From positions 3,662,018 through 3,726,017 of the forward strand of contig NC_049996.1 in assembly GCF_000003815.2 (NCBI RefSeq): DNA of 64,000 nt. Reading direction: 5' to 3'. Source of the DNA: Branchiostoma floridae (taxonomy: Eukaryota > Chordata > Leptocardii > Amphioxiformes > Branchiostomatidae). How positions within the stretch are numbered: position 1 is the first letter of the stretch; every line of letters starts with the position of its first letter. The notes beneath the pieces were generated by a model. That model did no database searches. It saw nothing but the letters and a program-made list of their open reading frames with translations, and had not been told where the DNA came from. Position numbers and translations under genes: made by a program. Positions 46,101-58,100 of the stretch are shown here, one piece after another.

Positions 46101-49100
46101 ATAGAATATGCCCCCCCCCAAAAAAAACAGTGCCAAATATCATATCTTATTTGCTAACGTTCAGACATATAGCTCTACCAGTACCTTCAAAAACACCTTC
46201 AAACGTCATAACGTCTTTCAGCAAGCCATAAAAATGTGGTTAGAACAACTCATAATGAGCTATGTTCCAACTGTATAATTCGTATTTGCTAAGGAAACTT
46301 TATTACAAACATTGACAAAGACATCCATAAAGATATATTTTAGCCTTACCGTGACTTCAGGCTCTTCCATGCCTTCTGGTGTTACCCTTCTCTCGGCAGA
46401 CGGGGGTAGTGACCGACTTCTGGGGCCGCTCGGTCGTTTCAGTTTCTTGTACAAGCTGTGTAGCGCCTGGACGATGACCTTCGTTGAAATCACCAACAGC
46501 AAGCCTGCTGCGGACGCAGTTCCATAGATGATACGCCAAAGCTGGTCGTTCTCGGCTGTGAGTCTTGTCACTTCTTGCTGACAAGCTGTATGAAAAACAG
46601 TTTATTTTCCACATCAATTAATGGTTTCATCTGGATTGTAAGTTTATTGTTTATTGTTTTATTAACTCTCTTAGCTGTCGCAGTTACATGCGACAGCTAC
46701 TCTTTCAGGAGTAACAAAATAACACAGAAAACATGGACACTGGGCTACATATTGACATTGGTCCTTTAGTCTCAGTACTAATAATCTCATATCGTGTATA
46801 CAGATGAAGACAAAACATTATTAAAATAGATGTGGTTTTGTCTTATTAAAAAAGAATTATCATTGGATTCAACAACACTACGAAATCGTTTCAAACTTGG
46901 TAAGTTTAGTCAACTTTGTAATCACAAAACACAAAAGAAAATAATTTAAAAAATAACTTTTGGTCTTCTTCTTCCCCAAAACGGAATCCAAATTTGGCTA
47001 ACCAACAGTAGCTTTTGAATTAGTCTCTTGTTACTATATCGTCGCTGTCTTTGTCATATGTACGTTCCCTATTTTCCTACCACATTATATGTACTAAGCG
47101 CACGAAACTACAAATATAAAGTTTATGAAGAAAACTATATACCTGCTATGTCAAACATAGTAGTGAGCGTTGATGCCTGCCGATCTGTAGTCTGTGGTGA
47201 ACTTGTGCTGGTGTCACCAGTGTCGGAACTGGGGCCTGTAGAAGCCATTTCTGTGTTTACAGTCGTAAGCATGGTCTCTGTTGTTGCCTGAGTCGTGCTT
47301 TCATCGGTAGGATCTTTTGCACTGAGTGTCGTGGTTTGGTGTGACGAACTTCTACCTATGACTCCGGTCATCACAAAGATTGTGGCTGGCTGAGTGGACC
47401 TTTTCCAAATAGCGTCGGTTGGAGTGGCCGATGTAACAGGTTCTTCTGTAGTCTCCGGTATGGTAAAAACTGTGCTTTCTGTGTTTGTATCCCCTCCGAT
47501 ACCAAAAGATGTACTCTGAGAGGCAGTTGGATGCTTTGTATTCTGTAAAGTGGTGAAGTACGAACTTTGTGGAGTTGAGATTTCACTTAGAGTTGATGTT
47601 GACTGTATCCCAATAAGATGAGTAGTTTGAATGACTGACGTGGTGTCCCTTGTGCTAAAAGAGGGACTATAGGGTGTAGCTGTGCCAGAAGTGCCCTGAG
47701 GTGTCATTTCAGCTGTAGTCAGGGGAATGGTGGCGAAAGTTGTGCCAGTGGAGAGTGTTGTTGGCTGAGCTGTGCTAGTTCCTGTTGCAGGAGTAATCGT
47801 TGTCTGGCTTGTGATTGGAGCCATGGTTTGAGTTGTATGGGATGTGCTTTGCTGAGATGTGGCTTTGGTTGCAGTTTGAGTTGTAGCTCCCGTCGTACTT
47901 GTTTGAGTTGTACCTTCAGGAGTCGTTTGGCTTGTTGTCGAAATTGCAGTTGGTCCTGTTGTGCTTGGACCTGCAGTCGCTGTTGTTTGCTGGGAGGTAC
48001 TTGCTGGAGTTGTGGGCGATGTACTTGGGCCAGATGTTCCTTGAGTTGTAGTCAAGGGAGTAGTGGCCAAGGTTGTGTCAGTTGTTCCAGTGAAGAGTGT
48101 TGTTGGCTGAGTTGTGCTGGTTCCTGTTGCAGGAGTAAGAGTTGTCTGGCTTGTGATTGGAGCCGTGGTTTGAGTGTTCACAGATGTGCTTTGCTGGGAA
48201 GTGGCTTCGGTTGCACTCTGAGTTGTACTAAAACTTGTCACTGTCGTTGTGCTTCCAGTCCCAGCTTGAGTTGTAGCTCCCGTCGTACTTGTTTGAGTTG
48301 TACCTTCAGGAGTCGTTTGGCTTGTTGTCGAAATTGCAGTTGGTCCTGTTGTGCTTGGACCTGCAGTCGCTGTTGTTTGCTGGGAGGTACTTGCTGGAGT
48401 TGTGACCAATGTACTTGGGCCAGATGTTCCTTGAGTTGTAGTCAAGGGAGTAGTGGCCAAGGTTGTGTCAGTTGTTCCAGTGAAGAGTGTTGTTGGCTGA
48501 GTTGTGCTGGTTCCTGTTGCAGGAGTAAGAGTTGTCTGGCTTGTGATTGGAGCCGTGGTTTGAGTGTTCACAGATGTGCTTTGCTGCGAAGTGGCTTCGG
48601 TTGCACTCTGAGTTGTACTGAAACTTGTCACTGTCGTTGTGCTTCCAGTCCCAGCTTGAGTTGTAGCTCCCGTCGTACTTGTTTGAGTTGTACCTTCAGG
48701 AGTCGTTTGGCTTGTTGTCGAAATTGCAGTTGGTCCTGTTGTGCTTGGACCTGCAGGCGCTGTTGTTTGCTGGGAGGTACTTTCTGGAGTTGTGACAATG
48801 TACTTGTACTTGGGCCAGATGTCCTTGGGTTGAAGTCAATGGAGTAGTGGCCAATGTTGTGTCAGTTGTTCCAGTGAAGAGTGTTGTTGGCTGAGTTGTG
48901 CTGGTTCCTGTTGCAGGAGTAAGAGTTGTCTGGCTTGTGATTGGAGCCGTGGTTTGAGTGTTCACCGATGTGCTTTGCTGCGAAGTGGCTTCGGTTGCAC
49001 TCTGAGTTGTACTGAAACGTGTCACTGTCGTTGTGCTTCCAGTCCCAGCTTGAGTTGTAGCTCCCGTCGTACTTGTTTGAGTTGTACCTTCAGGAGTCGT

Positions 49101-52100
49101 TTGGCTTGTTGCCGAAATTGCAGTTGGTCCTGTTGTGCTTGGACCTGCAGTCGCTGTTGTTTGCTGGGAGGTACTTTCTGGAGTTGTGACCAATGTACTT
49201 GGGCCAGATGTTCCTTGAGTTGTAGTCAAGGGAGTAGTGGCCAAGGTTGTGTCAGTTGTTCCAGTGAAGAGTGTTGTTGGCTGAGTTGTGCTGGTTCCTG
49301 TTGCAGGAGTAAGAGTTGTCTGGCTTGTGATTGGAGCCGTGGTTTGAGTGTTCACAGATGTGCTTTGCTGCGAAGTGGCTTCGGTTGCACTCTGAGTTGT
49401 ACTGAAACTTGTCACTGTCGTTGTGCTTCCAGTCCCAGCTTGAGTTGTAGCTCCCGTCGTACTTGTTTGAGTTGTACCTTCAGGAGTCGTTTGGCTTGTT
49501 GTCGAAATTGCAGTTGGTCCTGTTGTGCTTGGACCTGCAGTCGCTGTTGTTTGCTGGGAGGTACTTGCTGGAGTTGTGGGCGATGTACTTGGGCCAGATG
49601 TTCCTTGAGTTGTAGTCAAGGGAGTAGTGGCCAAGGTTGTGTCAGTTGTTCCAGTGAAGAGTGTTGTTGGCTGAGTTGTGCTGGTTCCTGTTGCAGGAGT
49701 AAGAGTTGTCTGGCTTGTGATTGGAGCCGTGGTTTGAGTGTTCACAGATGTGCTTTGCTGCGAAGTGGCTTCGGTTGCACTCTGAGTTGTACTGAAACTT
49801 GTCACTGTCGTTGTGCTTCCAGTCCCAGCTTGAGTTGTAGCTCCCGTCGTACTTGTTTGAGTTGTACCTTCAGGAGTCGTTTGGCTTGTTGTCGAAATTG
49901 CAGTTGGTCCTGTTGTGCTTGGACCTGCAGTCGCTGTTGTTTGCTGGGAGGTACTTGCTGGAGTTGTGACCAATGTACTTGGGCCAGATGTTCCTTGAGT
50001 TGTAGTCAAGGGAGTAGTGGCCAAGGTGGTGTCAGTTGTTCCAGTGAAGAGTGTTGTTGGCTGAGTTGTGCTGGTTCCTGTTGCAGGAGTAAGAGTTGTC
50101 TGGCTTGTGATTGGAGCCGTGGTTTGAGTGTTCACAGATGTGCTTTGCTGCGAAGTGGCTTCGGTTGCACTCTGAGTTGTACTGAAACTTGTCACTGTCG
50201 TTGTGCTTTCAGTCCCAGCTTGAGTTGTAGCTCCCGTCGTACTTGTTTGAGTTGTACCTTCAGGAGTCGTTTGGCTTGTTGTCGAAATTGCAGTTGGTCC
50301 TATTGTGCTTGGACCTGCAGTCGCTGTTGTTTGCTGGGAGGTACTTTCTGGAGTTGTGAGCGATGTACTTGGGCCAGATGTTCCTTGAGTTGTAGTCAAG
50401 GGAGTAGTGGCCAAGGTTGTGTCAGTTGTTCCAGTGAAGAGTGTTGTTGGCTGAGTTGTGCTGGTTCCTGTTGCAGGAGTAAGAGTTGTCTGGCTTGTGA
50501 TTGGAGCCGTGGTTTGAGTGTTCACAGATGTGCTTTGCTGCGAAGTGGCTTCGGTTGCACTCTGAGTTGTACTGAAACTTGTCACTGTCGTTGTGCTTCC
50601 AGTCCCAGCTTGAGTTGTAGCTCCCGTCGTACTTGTTTGAGTTGTACCTTCAGGAGTCGGTTGTCTTGTTGTCGAAATTGCAGGTGTTCCTGTTGAGCTT
50701 GCACCTGCAGTCGCTGTTGTTTGCTGTGAGGTACTTGCTGGTGTTGTGACCAATGTACTTGTACTTGAGCCAGATGTTCCTTGAGTTGTAGTCAAGGTAG
50801 TAGTGGCCAAGGTTGTGTCAGTTGTTCCAGTGAAGAGTGTTGTTGTCTGAGTTGAGCTGGTTCCTGTTGCAGGAGTAAGAGTTGTCTGGCTTGTGATTGG
50901 AGTCGTGGTTTGAGTGTCACAGATGTGCTTTGCTGCGAAGTGGCTTCGGTTGCACTCTGAGTTGTACTGAAACTTGTCACTGTCGTTGTGCTTCCAGTCC
51001 CAGCTTGAGTTGTAGCTCCCGTCGTACTTGTTTGAGTTGTACCTTCAGGAGTCGTTTGGCTTGTTGTCGAAATTGCAGTTGGTCCTGTTGTGCTTGGACC
51101 TGCAGTCGCTGTTGTTTGCTGGGAGGTACTTGCTGGAGTTGTGAGCGATGTACTTGGGCCAGATGTACCTTGAGTTGTAGTCAAAGGAGTAGTGGCCAAG
51201 GTGGTTGTGTCAGTTGTTCCAGTGAAGAGTGTTGTTGGCTGAGTTGTGCTGGTTCCTGTTGCAGGAGTAAGAGTTGTCTGGCTTGTGATTGGAGCCGTGG
51301 TTTGAGTGTTCACAGATGTGCTTTGCTGCGAAGTGGCTTCGGTTGCACTCTGAGTTGTACTGAAACTTGTCACTGTCGTTGTGCTTCCAGTCCCAGCTTG
51401 AGTTGTAGCTCCCGTCGTACTTGTTTGAGTTGTACCTTCAGGAGTCGTTTGGCTTGTTGTCGAAATTGCAGTTGGTCCTGTTGTGCTTGGACCTGCAGTC
51501 GCTGTTGTTTGCTGGGAGGTACTTGCTGGAGTTGTGACCAATGTACTTGGGCCAGATGTTCCTTGGGTTGTAGTCAAGGGAGTAGTGGCCAAGGTTGTGT
51601 CAGTTGTTCCAGTGAAGAGTGTTGTTGGCTGAGTTTGGGTTTCCTGTTTGCAAGGAGTAAGAGTTGTCTGGCTTGTGATTGGAGCCGTGGTTTGAGTGTT
51701 CACAGATGTGCTTTGCTGCGAAGTGGCTTCGGTTGCACTCTGAGTTGTACTGAAACTTGTCACTGTCGTTGTGCTTCCAGTCCCAGCTTGAGTTGTAGCT
51801 CCCGTCGTACTTGTTTGAGTTGTACCTTCAGGAGTCGTTTGGCTTGTTGTCGAAATTGCAGTTGGTCCTGTTGTGCTTGGACCTGCAGTCGCTGTTGTTT
51901 GCTGGGAGGTACTTGCTGGAGTTGTGACCAATGTACTTGGGCCAGATGTTCCTTGAGTTGTAGTCAAGGGAGTAGTGGCCAAGGTTGTGTCAGTTGTTCC
52001 AGTGAAGAGTGTTGTTGGCTGAGTTGTGCTGGTTCCTGTTGCAGGAGTAAGAGTTGCCTGGCTTGTGATTGGAGCCGTGGTTTGAGTGTTTACAGATGTG

Positions 52101-55100
52101 CTTTGCTGCGAAGTGGCTTCGGTTGCACTCTGAGTTGTACTGAAACTTGTCACTGTCGTTGTGCTTCCAGTCCCAGCTTGAGTTGTAGCTCCCGTCGTAC
52201 TTGTTTGAGTTGTACCTTCAGGAGTCGTTTGGCTTGTTGTCGAAATTGCAGTTGGTCCTGTTGTGCTTGGACCTGCAGTCGCTGTTGTTTGCTGGGAGGT
52301 ACTTGCTGGAGTTGTGACCAATGTACTTGGGCCAGATGTTCCTGGGGTTGTAGTCAAGGGAGTAGTGGCCAAGGCTGTGTCAATTGTTCCAGTGAAGAGT
52401 GTTGTTGGCTGAATTGTGCTGGTTCCTGTTGCAGGAGTAAGAGTTGTCCGGCTTGTGATTGGAGCCGTGGTTTGAGTGTTCACCGATGTGCTTTGCTGCG
52501 AAGTGGCTTCGGTTGCACTCTGAGTTGTACTGAAACTTGTCACTGTCGTTGTGCTTCCAGTCCCAGCTTGAGTTGTAGCTCCCGTCGTACTTGTTTGAGT
52601 TGTACCTTCAGGAGTCGTTTGGCTTGTTGTCGAAATTGCAGTTGGTCCTGTTGTGCTTGGACCTGCAGTCGCTGTTGTTTGCTGGGAGGTACTTGCTGGA
52701 GTTGTGACCAATGTACTTGTACTTGGGCCAGATGTTCCTTGGGTTGTAGTCAAGGGAGTAGTGGCCAAGGTTGTGTCAGTTGTTCCAGTGAAGAGTGTTG
52801 TTGGCTGAGTTGTGCTGGTTCCTGTTGCAGGAGTAAGAGTTGTCTGGCTTGTAATTGGAGCCGTGGTTTGAGTGTTCACAGATGTGCTTTGCTGCGAAGT
52901 GGCTTCGGTTGCACTCTGAGTTGTACTGAAACTTGTCACTGTCGTTGTGCTTCCAGGCCCAGCTTGAGTTGTAGCTCCCGTCGTACTTGTTTGAGTTGTA
53001 CCTTCAGGAGTCGTTTGGCTTGTTGTCGAAATTGCAGTTGGTCCTGTTGTGCTTGGACCTGCAGTCGCTGTTGTTTGCTGGGAGGTACTTGCTGGAGTTG
53101 TGACCAATGTACTTGGGCCAGATGTTCCTTGAGTTGTAGTCAAGGGAGTAGTGGCCAAGGTTGTGTCAGTTGTTCCAGTGAAGAGTGTTGTTGGCTGAGT
53201 TGTGCTGGTTCCTGTTGCAGGAGTAAGAGTTGTCTGGCTTGTGATTGGAGCCGTGGTTTGAGTGTTCACAGATGTGCTTTGCTGCGAAGTGGCTTCGGTT
53301 GCACTCTGAGTTGTACTGAAACTTGTCACTGTCGTTGTGCTTCCAGGCCCAGCTTGAGTTGTAGCTCCCGTCGTACTTGTTTGAGTTGTACCTTCAGGAG
53401 TCGTTTGGCTTGTTGTCGAAATTGCAGTTGGTCCTGTTGTGCTTGGACCTGCAGTCGCTGTTGTTTGCTGGGAGGTACTTTCTGGAGTTGTGACCAATGT
53501 ACTTGGGCCAGATGTTCCTTGAGTTGTAGTCAAGGGAGTAGTGGCCAAGGTTGTGTCAGTTGTTCCAGTGAAGAGTGTTGTTGGCTGAGTTGTGCTGGTT
53601 CCTGTTGCAGGAGTAAGAGTTGTCTGGCTTGTAATTGGAGCCGTGGTTTGAGTGTTCACAGATGTGCTTTGCTGCGAAGTGGCTTCGGTTGCACTCTGAG
53701 TTGTACTGAAACTTGTCACTGTCGTTGTGCTTCCAGTCCCAGCTTGAGTTGTAGCTCCCGTCGTACTTGTTTGAGTTGTACCTTCAGGAGTCGTTTGGCT
53801 TGTTGTCGAAATTGCAGTTGGTCCTGTTGTGCTTGGACCTGCAGTCGCTGTTGTTTGCTGGGAGGTACTTGCTGGAGTTGTGACCAATGTACTTGGGCCA
53901 GATGTTCCTTGAGTTGTAGTCAAGGGAGTAGTGGCCAAGGTTGTGTCAGTTGTTCCAGTGAAGAGTGTTGTTGGCTGAGTTGTGCTGGTTCCTGTTGCAG
54001 GAGTAAGAGTTGTCTGGCTTGTAATTGGAGCCGTGGTTTGAGTGTTCACAGATGTGCTTTGCTGCGAAGTGGCTTCGGTTGCACTCTGAGTTGTACTGAA
54101 ACTTGTCACTGTCGTTGTGCTTCCAGTCCCAGCTTGAGTTGTAGCTCCCGTCGTACTTGTTTGAGTTGTACCTTCAGGAGTCGTTTGGCTTGTTGTCGAA
54201 ATTGCAGTTGGTCCTGTTGTGCTTGGACCTGCAGTCGCTGTTGTTTGCTGGGAGGTACTTTCTGGAGTTGTGACCAATGTACTTGGGCCAGATGTTCCTT
54301 GGGTTGTAGTCAAGGGAGTAGTGGCCAAGGTTGTGTCAGTTGTTCCAGTGAAGAGTGTTGTTGGCTGAGTTGTGCTGGTTCCTGTTGCAGGAGTAAGAGT
54401 TGTCTGGCTTGTAATTGGAGCCGTGGTTTGAGTGTTCACAGATGTGCTTTGCTGCGAAGTGGCTTCGGTTGCACTCTGAGTTGTACTGAAACGTGTCACT
54501 GTCGTTGTGCTTCCAGTCCCAGCTTGAGTTGTAGCTCCCGTCGTACTTGTTTGAGTTGTACCTTCAGGAGTCGTTTGGCTTGTTGTCGAAATTGCAGTTG
54601 GTCCTGTTGTGCTTGGACCTGCAGTCGCTGTTGGTTGCTGGGAGGTACTTTCTGGAGTTGTGGGCGATGTACTTGGGCCAGATGTTCCTTGAGTTGTAGT
54701 CAAGGGAGTAGTGGCCAAGGTTGTGTCAGTTGTTCCAGTGAAGAGTGTTGTTGGCTGAGTTGTGCTGGTTCCTGTTGCAGGAGTAAGAGTTGTCTGGCTT
54801 GTGATTGGAGCCGTGGTTTGAGTGTTCACAGATGTGCTTTGCTGCGAAGTGGCTTCGGTTGCACTCTGAGTTGTACTGAAACTTGTCACTGTCGTTGTGC
54901 TTCCAGTCCCAGCTTGAGTTGTAGCTCCCGTCGTACTTGTTTCAGTTGTACCTTCAGGAGTCGTTTGGCTTGTTGTCGAAATTGCAGTTGGTCCTGTTGT
55001 GCTTGGACCTGCAGTCGCTGTTGTTTGCTGGGAGGTACTTGCTGGAGTTGTGGGCGATGTACTTGGGCCAGATGTTCCTTGGGTTGTAGTCAAGGGAGTA

Positions 55101-58100
55101 GTGGCCAAGGTTGTGTCAGTTGTTCCAGTGAAGAGTGTTGTTGGCTGAGTTGTGCTGGTTCCTGTTGCAGGAGTAAGAGTTGTCTGGCTTGTAATTGGAG
55201 CCGTGGTTTGAGTGTTCACAGATGTGCTTTGCTGCGAAGTGGCTTCGGTTGCACTCTGAGTTGTACTGAAACTTGTCACTGTCGTTGTGCTTCCAGTCCC
55301 AGCTTGAGTTGTAGCTCCCGTCGTACTTGTTTGAGTTGTACCTTCAGGAGTCGTTTGGCTTGTTGTCGAAATTGCAGTTGGTCCTGTTGTGCTTGGACCT
55401 GCAGTCGCTGTTGTTTGCTGGGAGGTACTTTCTGGAGTTGTGACCAATGTACTTGTACTTGGGCCAGATGTTCCTTGAGTTGTAGTCAAGGGAGTAGTGG
55501 CCAAGGTTGTGTCAGTTGTTCCAGTGAAGAGTGTTGTTGGCTGAGTTGCGCTGGTTCCTGTTGCAGGAGTAAGAGTTGTCCGGCTTGTGATTGGAGCCGT
55601 GGTTTGAGTGTTCACCGATGTGCTTTGCTGCGAAGTGGCTTCGGTTGCACTCTGAGTTGTACTGAAACTTGTCACTGTCGTTGTGCTTCCAGTCCCAGCT
55701 TGAGTTGTAGCTCCCGTCGTACTTGTTTGAGTTGTACCTTCAGGAGTCGTTTGGCTTGATGTCGAAATTGCAGTTGGTCCTGTTGTGCTTGGACCTGCAG
55801 TCGCTGTTGTTTGCTGGCAGGTACTTGCTGGAGTTGTGGGCGATGTACTTGGGCCAGATGTTCCTTGAGTTGTAGTCAAGGGAGTAGTGGCCAAGGTTGT
55901 GTCAGTTGTTCCAGTGAAGAGTGTTGTTGGCTGAGTTGTGCTGGTTCCTGTTGCAGGAGTAAGAGTTGTCTGGCTTGTGATTGGAGCAGTGGTTTGAGTG
56001 TTCACAGATGTGCTTTGCTGTGAAGTGGCTTCGGTTGCACTCTGAGTTGTCCTGAAACTTGTCACTGTCGTTGTGCTTCCAGTCCCAGCTTGAGTTGTAG
56101 CTCCCGTCGTACTTGTTTGAGTTGTACCTTCAGGAGTCGTTTGGCTTGTTGTCGAAATTGCAGTTGGTCCTGTTGTGCTTTGACCTGCAGTCGCTGTTGT
56201 TTGCTGGGAGGTACTTTCTGGAGTTGTGACCAATGTACTTGTACTTGGGCCAGATGTTCCTTGAGTTGTAGTCAAGGGAGTAGTGGCCAAGGTTGTGTCA
56301 GTTGTTCCAGTGAAGAGTGTTGTTGGCTGAGTTGTGCTGGTTCCTGTTGCAGGAGTAAGAGTTGTCTGGCTTGTGATTGGAGCCGTGGTTTGAGTGTTCA
56401 CAGATGTGCTTTGCTGCGAAGTGGCTTCGGTTGCACTCTGAGTTGTTCTGAAACTTGTCACTGTTGTTGTGCTTCCAGTCCCAGCTTGAGTTGTACCTCC
56501 CGTCGTACTTGTTTGAGTTGTACCTTCAGGAGTCGTTTGGCTTGTTGTCGACATTGCAGTTGGTCCTGTTGTGCTTGGACCTGCAGTCGCTGTTGTTTGC
56601 TGGGAGGTACTTTCTGGAGTTGTGACCAATGTACTTGGGCCAGATGTTCCATGAGTAGTGGCCAAGGTTGTGTCAGTTGTTCCAGTGAAGAGTGTTGTTG
56701 GCTGAGTTGTGCTGGTTCCTGTTGCAGGAGAAAGAGTTGTCTGGCTTGTGATTGGAGCCGTGGTTTGAGTTGCCACAGATGTGCTTTGCTGCGAAGTGGC
56801 TTCGGTTGCACTCTGAGTTGTACTGAAACTTGTCACTGTCGTTGTGCTTCCAGTCCCAGCTTGAGTTGTAGCTCCCGTCGTACTTGTTTGAGTTGTACCT
56901 TCAGGAGTCGTTTGGCTTGTTGTCGAAATTGCAGTTGGTCCTGTTGTGCTTGGACCTGCAGTCACTGTTGTTTGCTGGGAGGTACTTGCTGGTGTTGTGA
57001 CCAATGTACTTGTACTTGGGCCAGATGTTCCTTGGGTTGTAGTCAAGGGTGTAGTGGCCAAGGTTGTGTCAGTTGTTCCAGTGAAGAGTGTTGTTGGCTG
57101 AGTTGTGCTGGTTCCTGTTGCAGGAGTAAGAGTTGTCTGGTTTGTGATTGGAGCCGTGGTTTGAGTGTTCACAGATGTGCTTTGCTGCGAAGTGGCTTCA
57201 GTTGCACCCTGAGTTGTACTGAAACTTGTCACTGTCGTTGTGCTTCCAGTCCCAGCTTGAGTTGTAGCTCCCGTCGTACTTGTTTGAGTTGTACCTTCAG
57301 GAGTCGTTTGGCTTGTTGTCGAAATTGCAGTTGGTCCTGTTGTGCTTGGACCTGCAGTCCCTGGTTGTTTGCTGGGAGGTACATGCTGGAATTTTTGGGG
57401 CAATGTTCTTGGGCCCAAATGTTCCTTGGGTTGTAGTCAAGGGAGTAGTGGCCAAGGTTGTGTCAGTTGTTCCAGTGAAGAGTGTTGTTGGCTGAGTTGT
57501 GCTGGTTCCTGTTGCAGGAGTAAGAGTTGTCTGGCTTGTGATTGGAGCCGTGGTTTGAGTGTTCACAGATGTGCTTTGCTGCGAAGTGGCTTCGGTTGCA
57601 CTCTGAGTTGTACTGAAACTTGTCACTGTCGTTGTGCTTCCAGTCCCAGCTTGAGTTGTAGCTCCCGTCGTACTTGTTTGAGTTGTACCTTCAGGAGTCG
57701 TTTGGCTTGTTGTCGAAATTGCAGTTGGTCCTGTTGTGCTTGGACCTGCAGTCGCTGTTGTTTGCTGGGAGGTACTTGCTGGAGTTGTGACCAATGTACT
57801 TGGGCCAGATGTTCCTTGAGTTGTAGTCAAGGGAGTAGTGGCCAAGGTTGTGTCAGTTGTTCCAGTGAAGAGTGTTGTTGGCTGAGTTGTGCTGGTTCCT
57901 GTTGCAGGAGTAAGAGTTGCCTGGCTTGTGATTGGAGCCGTGGTTTGAGTGTTCACAGATGTGCTTTGCTGCGAAGTGGCTTCGGTTGCACTCTGAGTTG
58001 TACTGAAACTTGTCACTGTCGTTGTGCTTCCAGTCCCAGCTTGAGTTGTAGCTCCCGTCGTACTTGTTTGAGTTGTACCTTCAGGAGTCGTTTGGCTTGT

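Noticed and set aside
48954..57436. Very long Cys/Ser-rich open frames on the plus strand (up to 1,620 codons)
   Set aside because: They are the antisense of the 390-bp mucin repeat: a unit that is a multiple of three and free of stops in one antisense frame stays open when tandemly copied. No splice or start context, and the minus strand joins to real exons.
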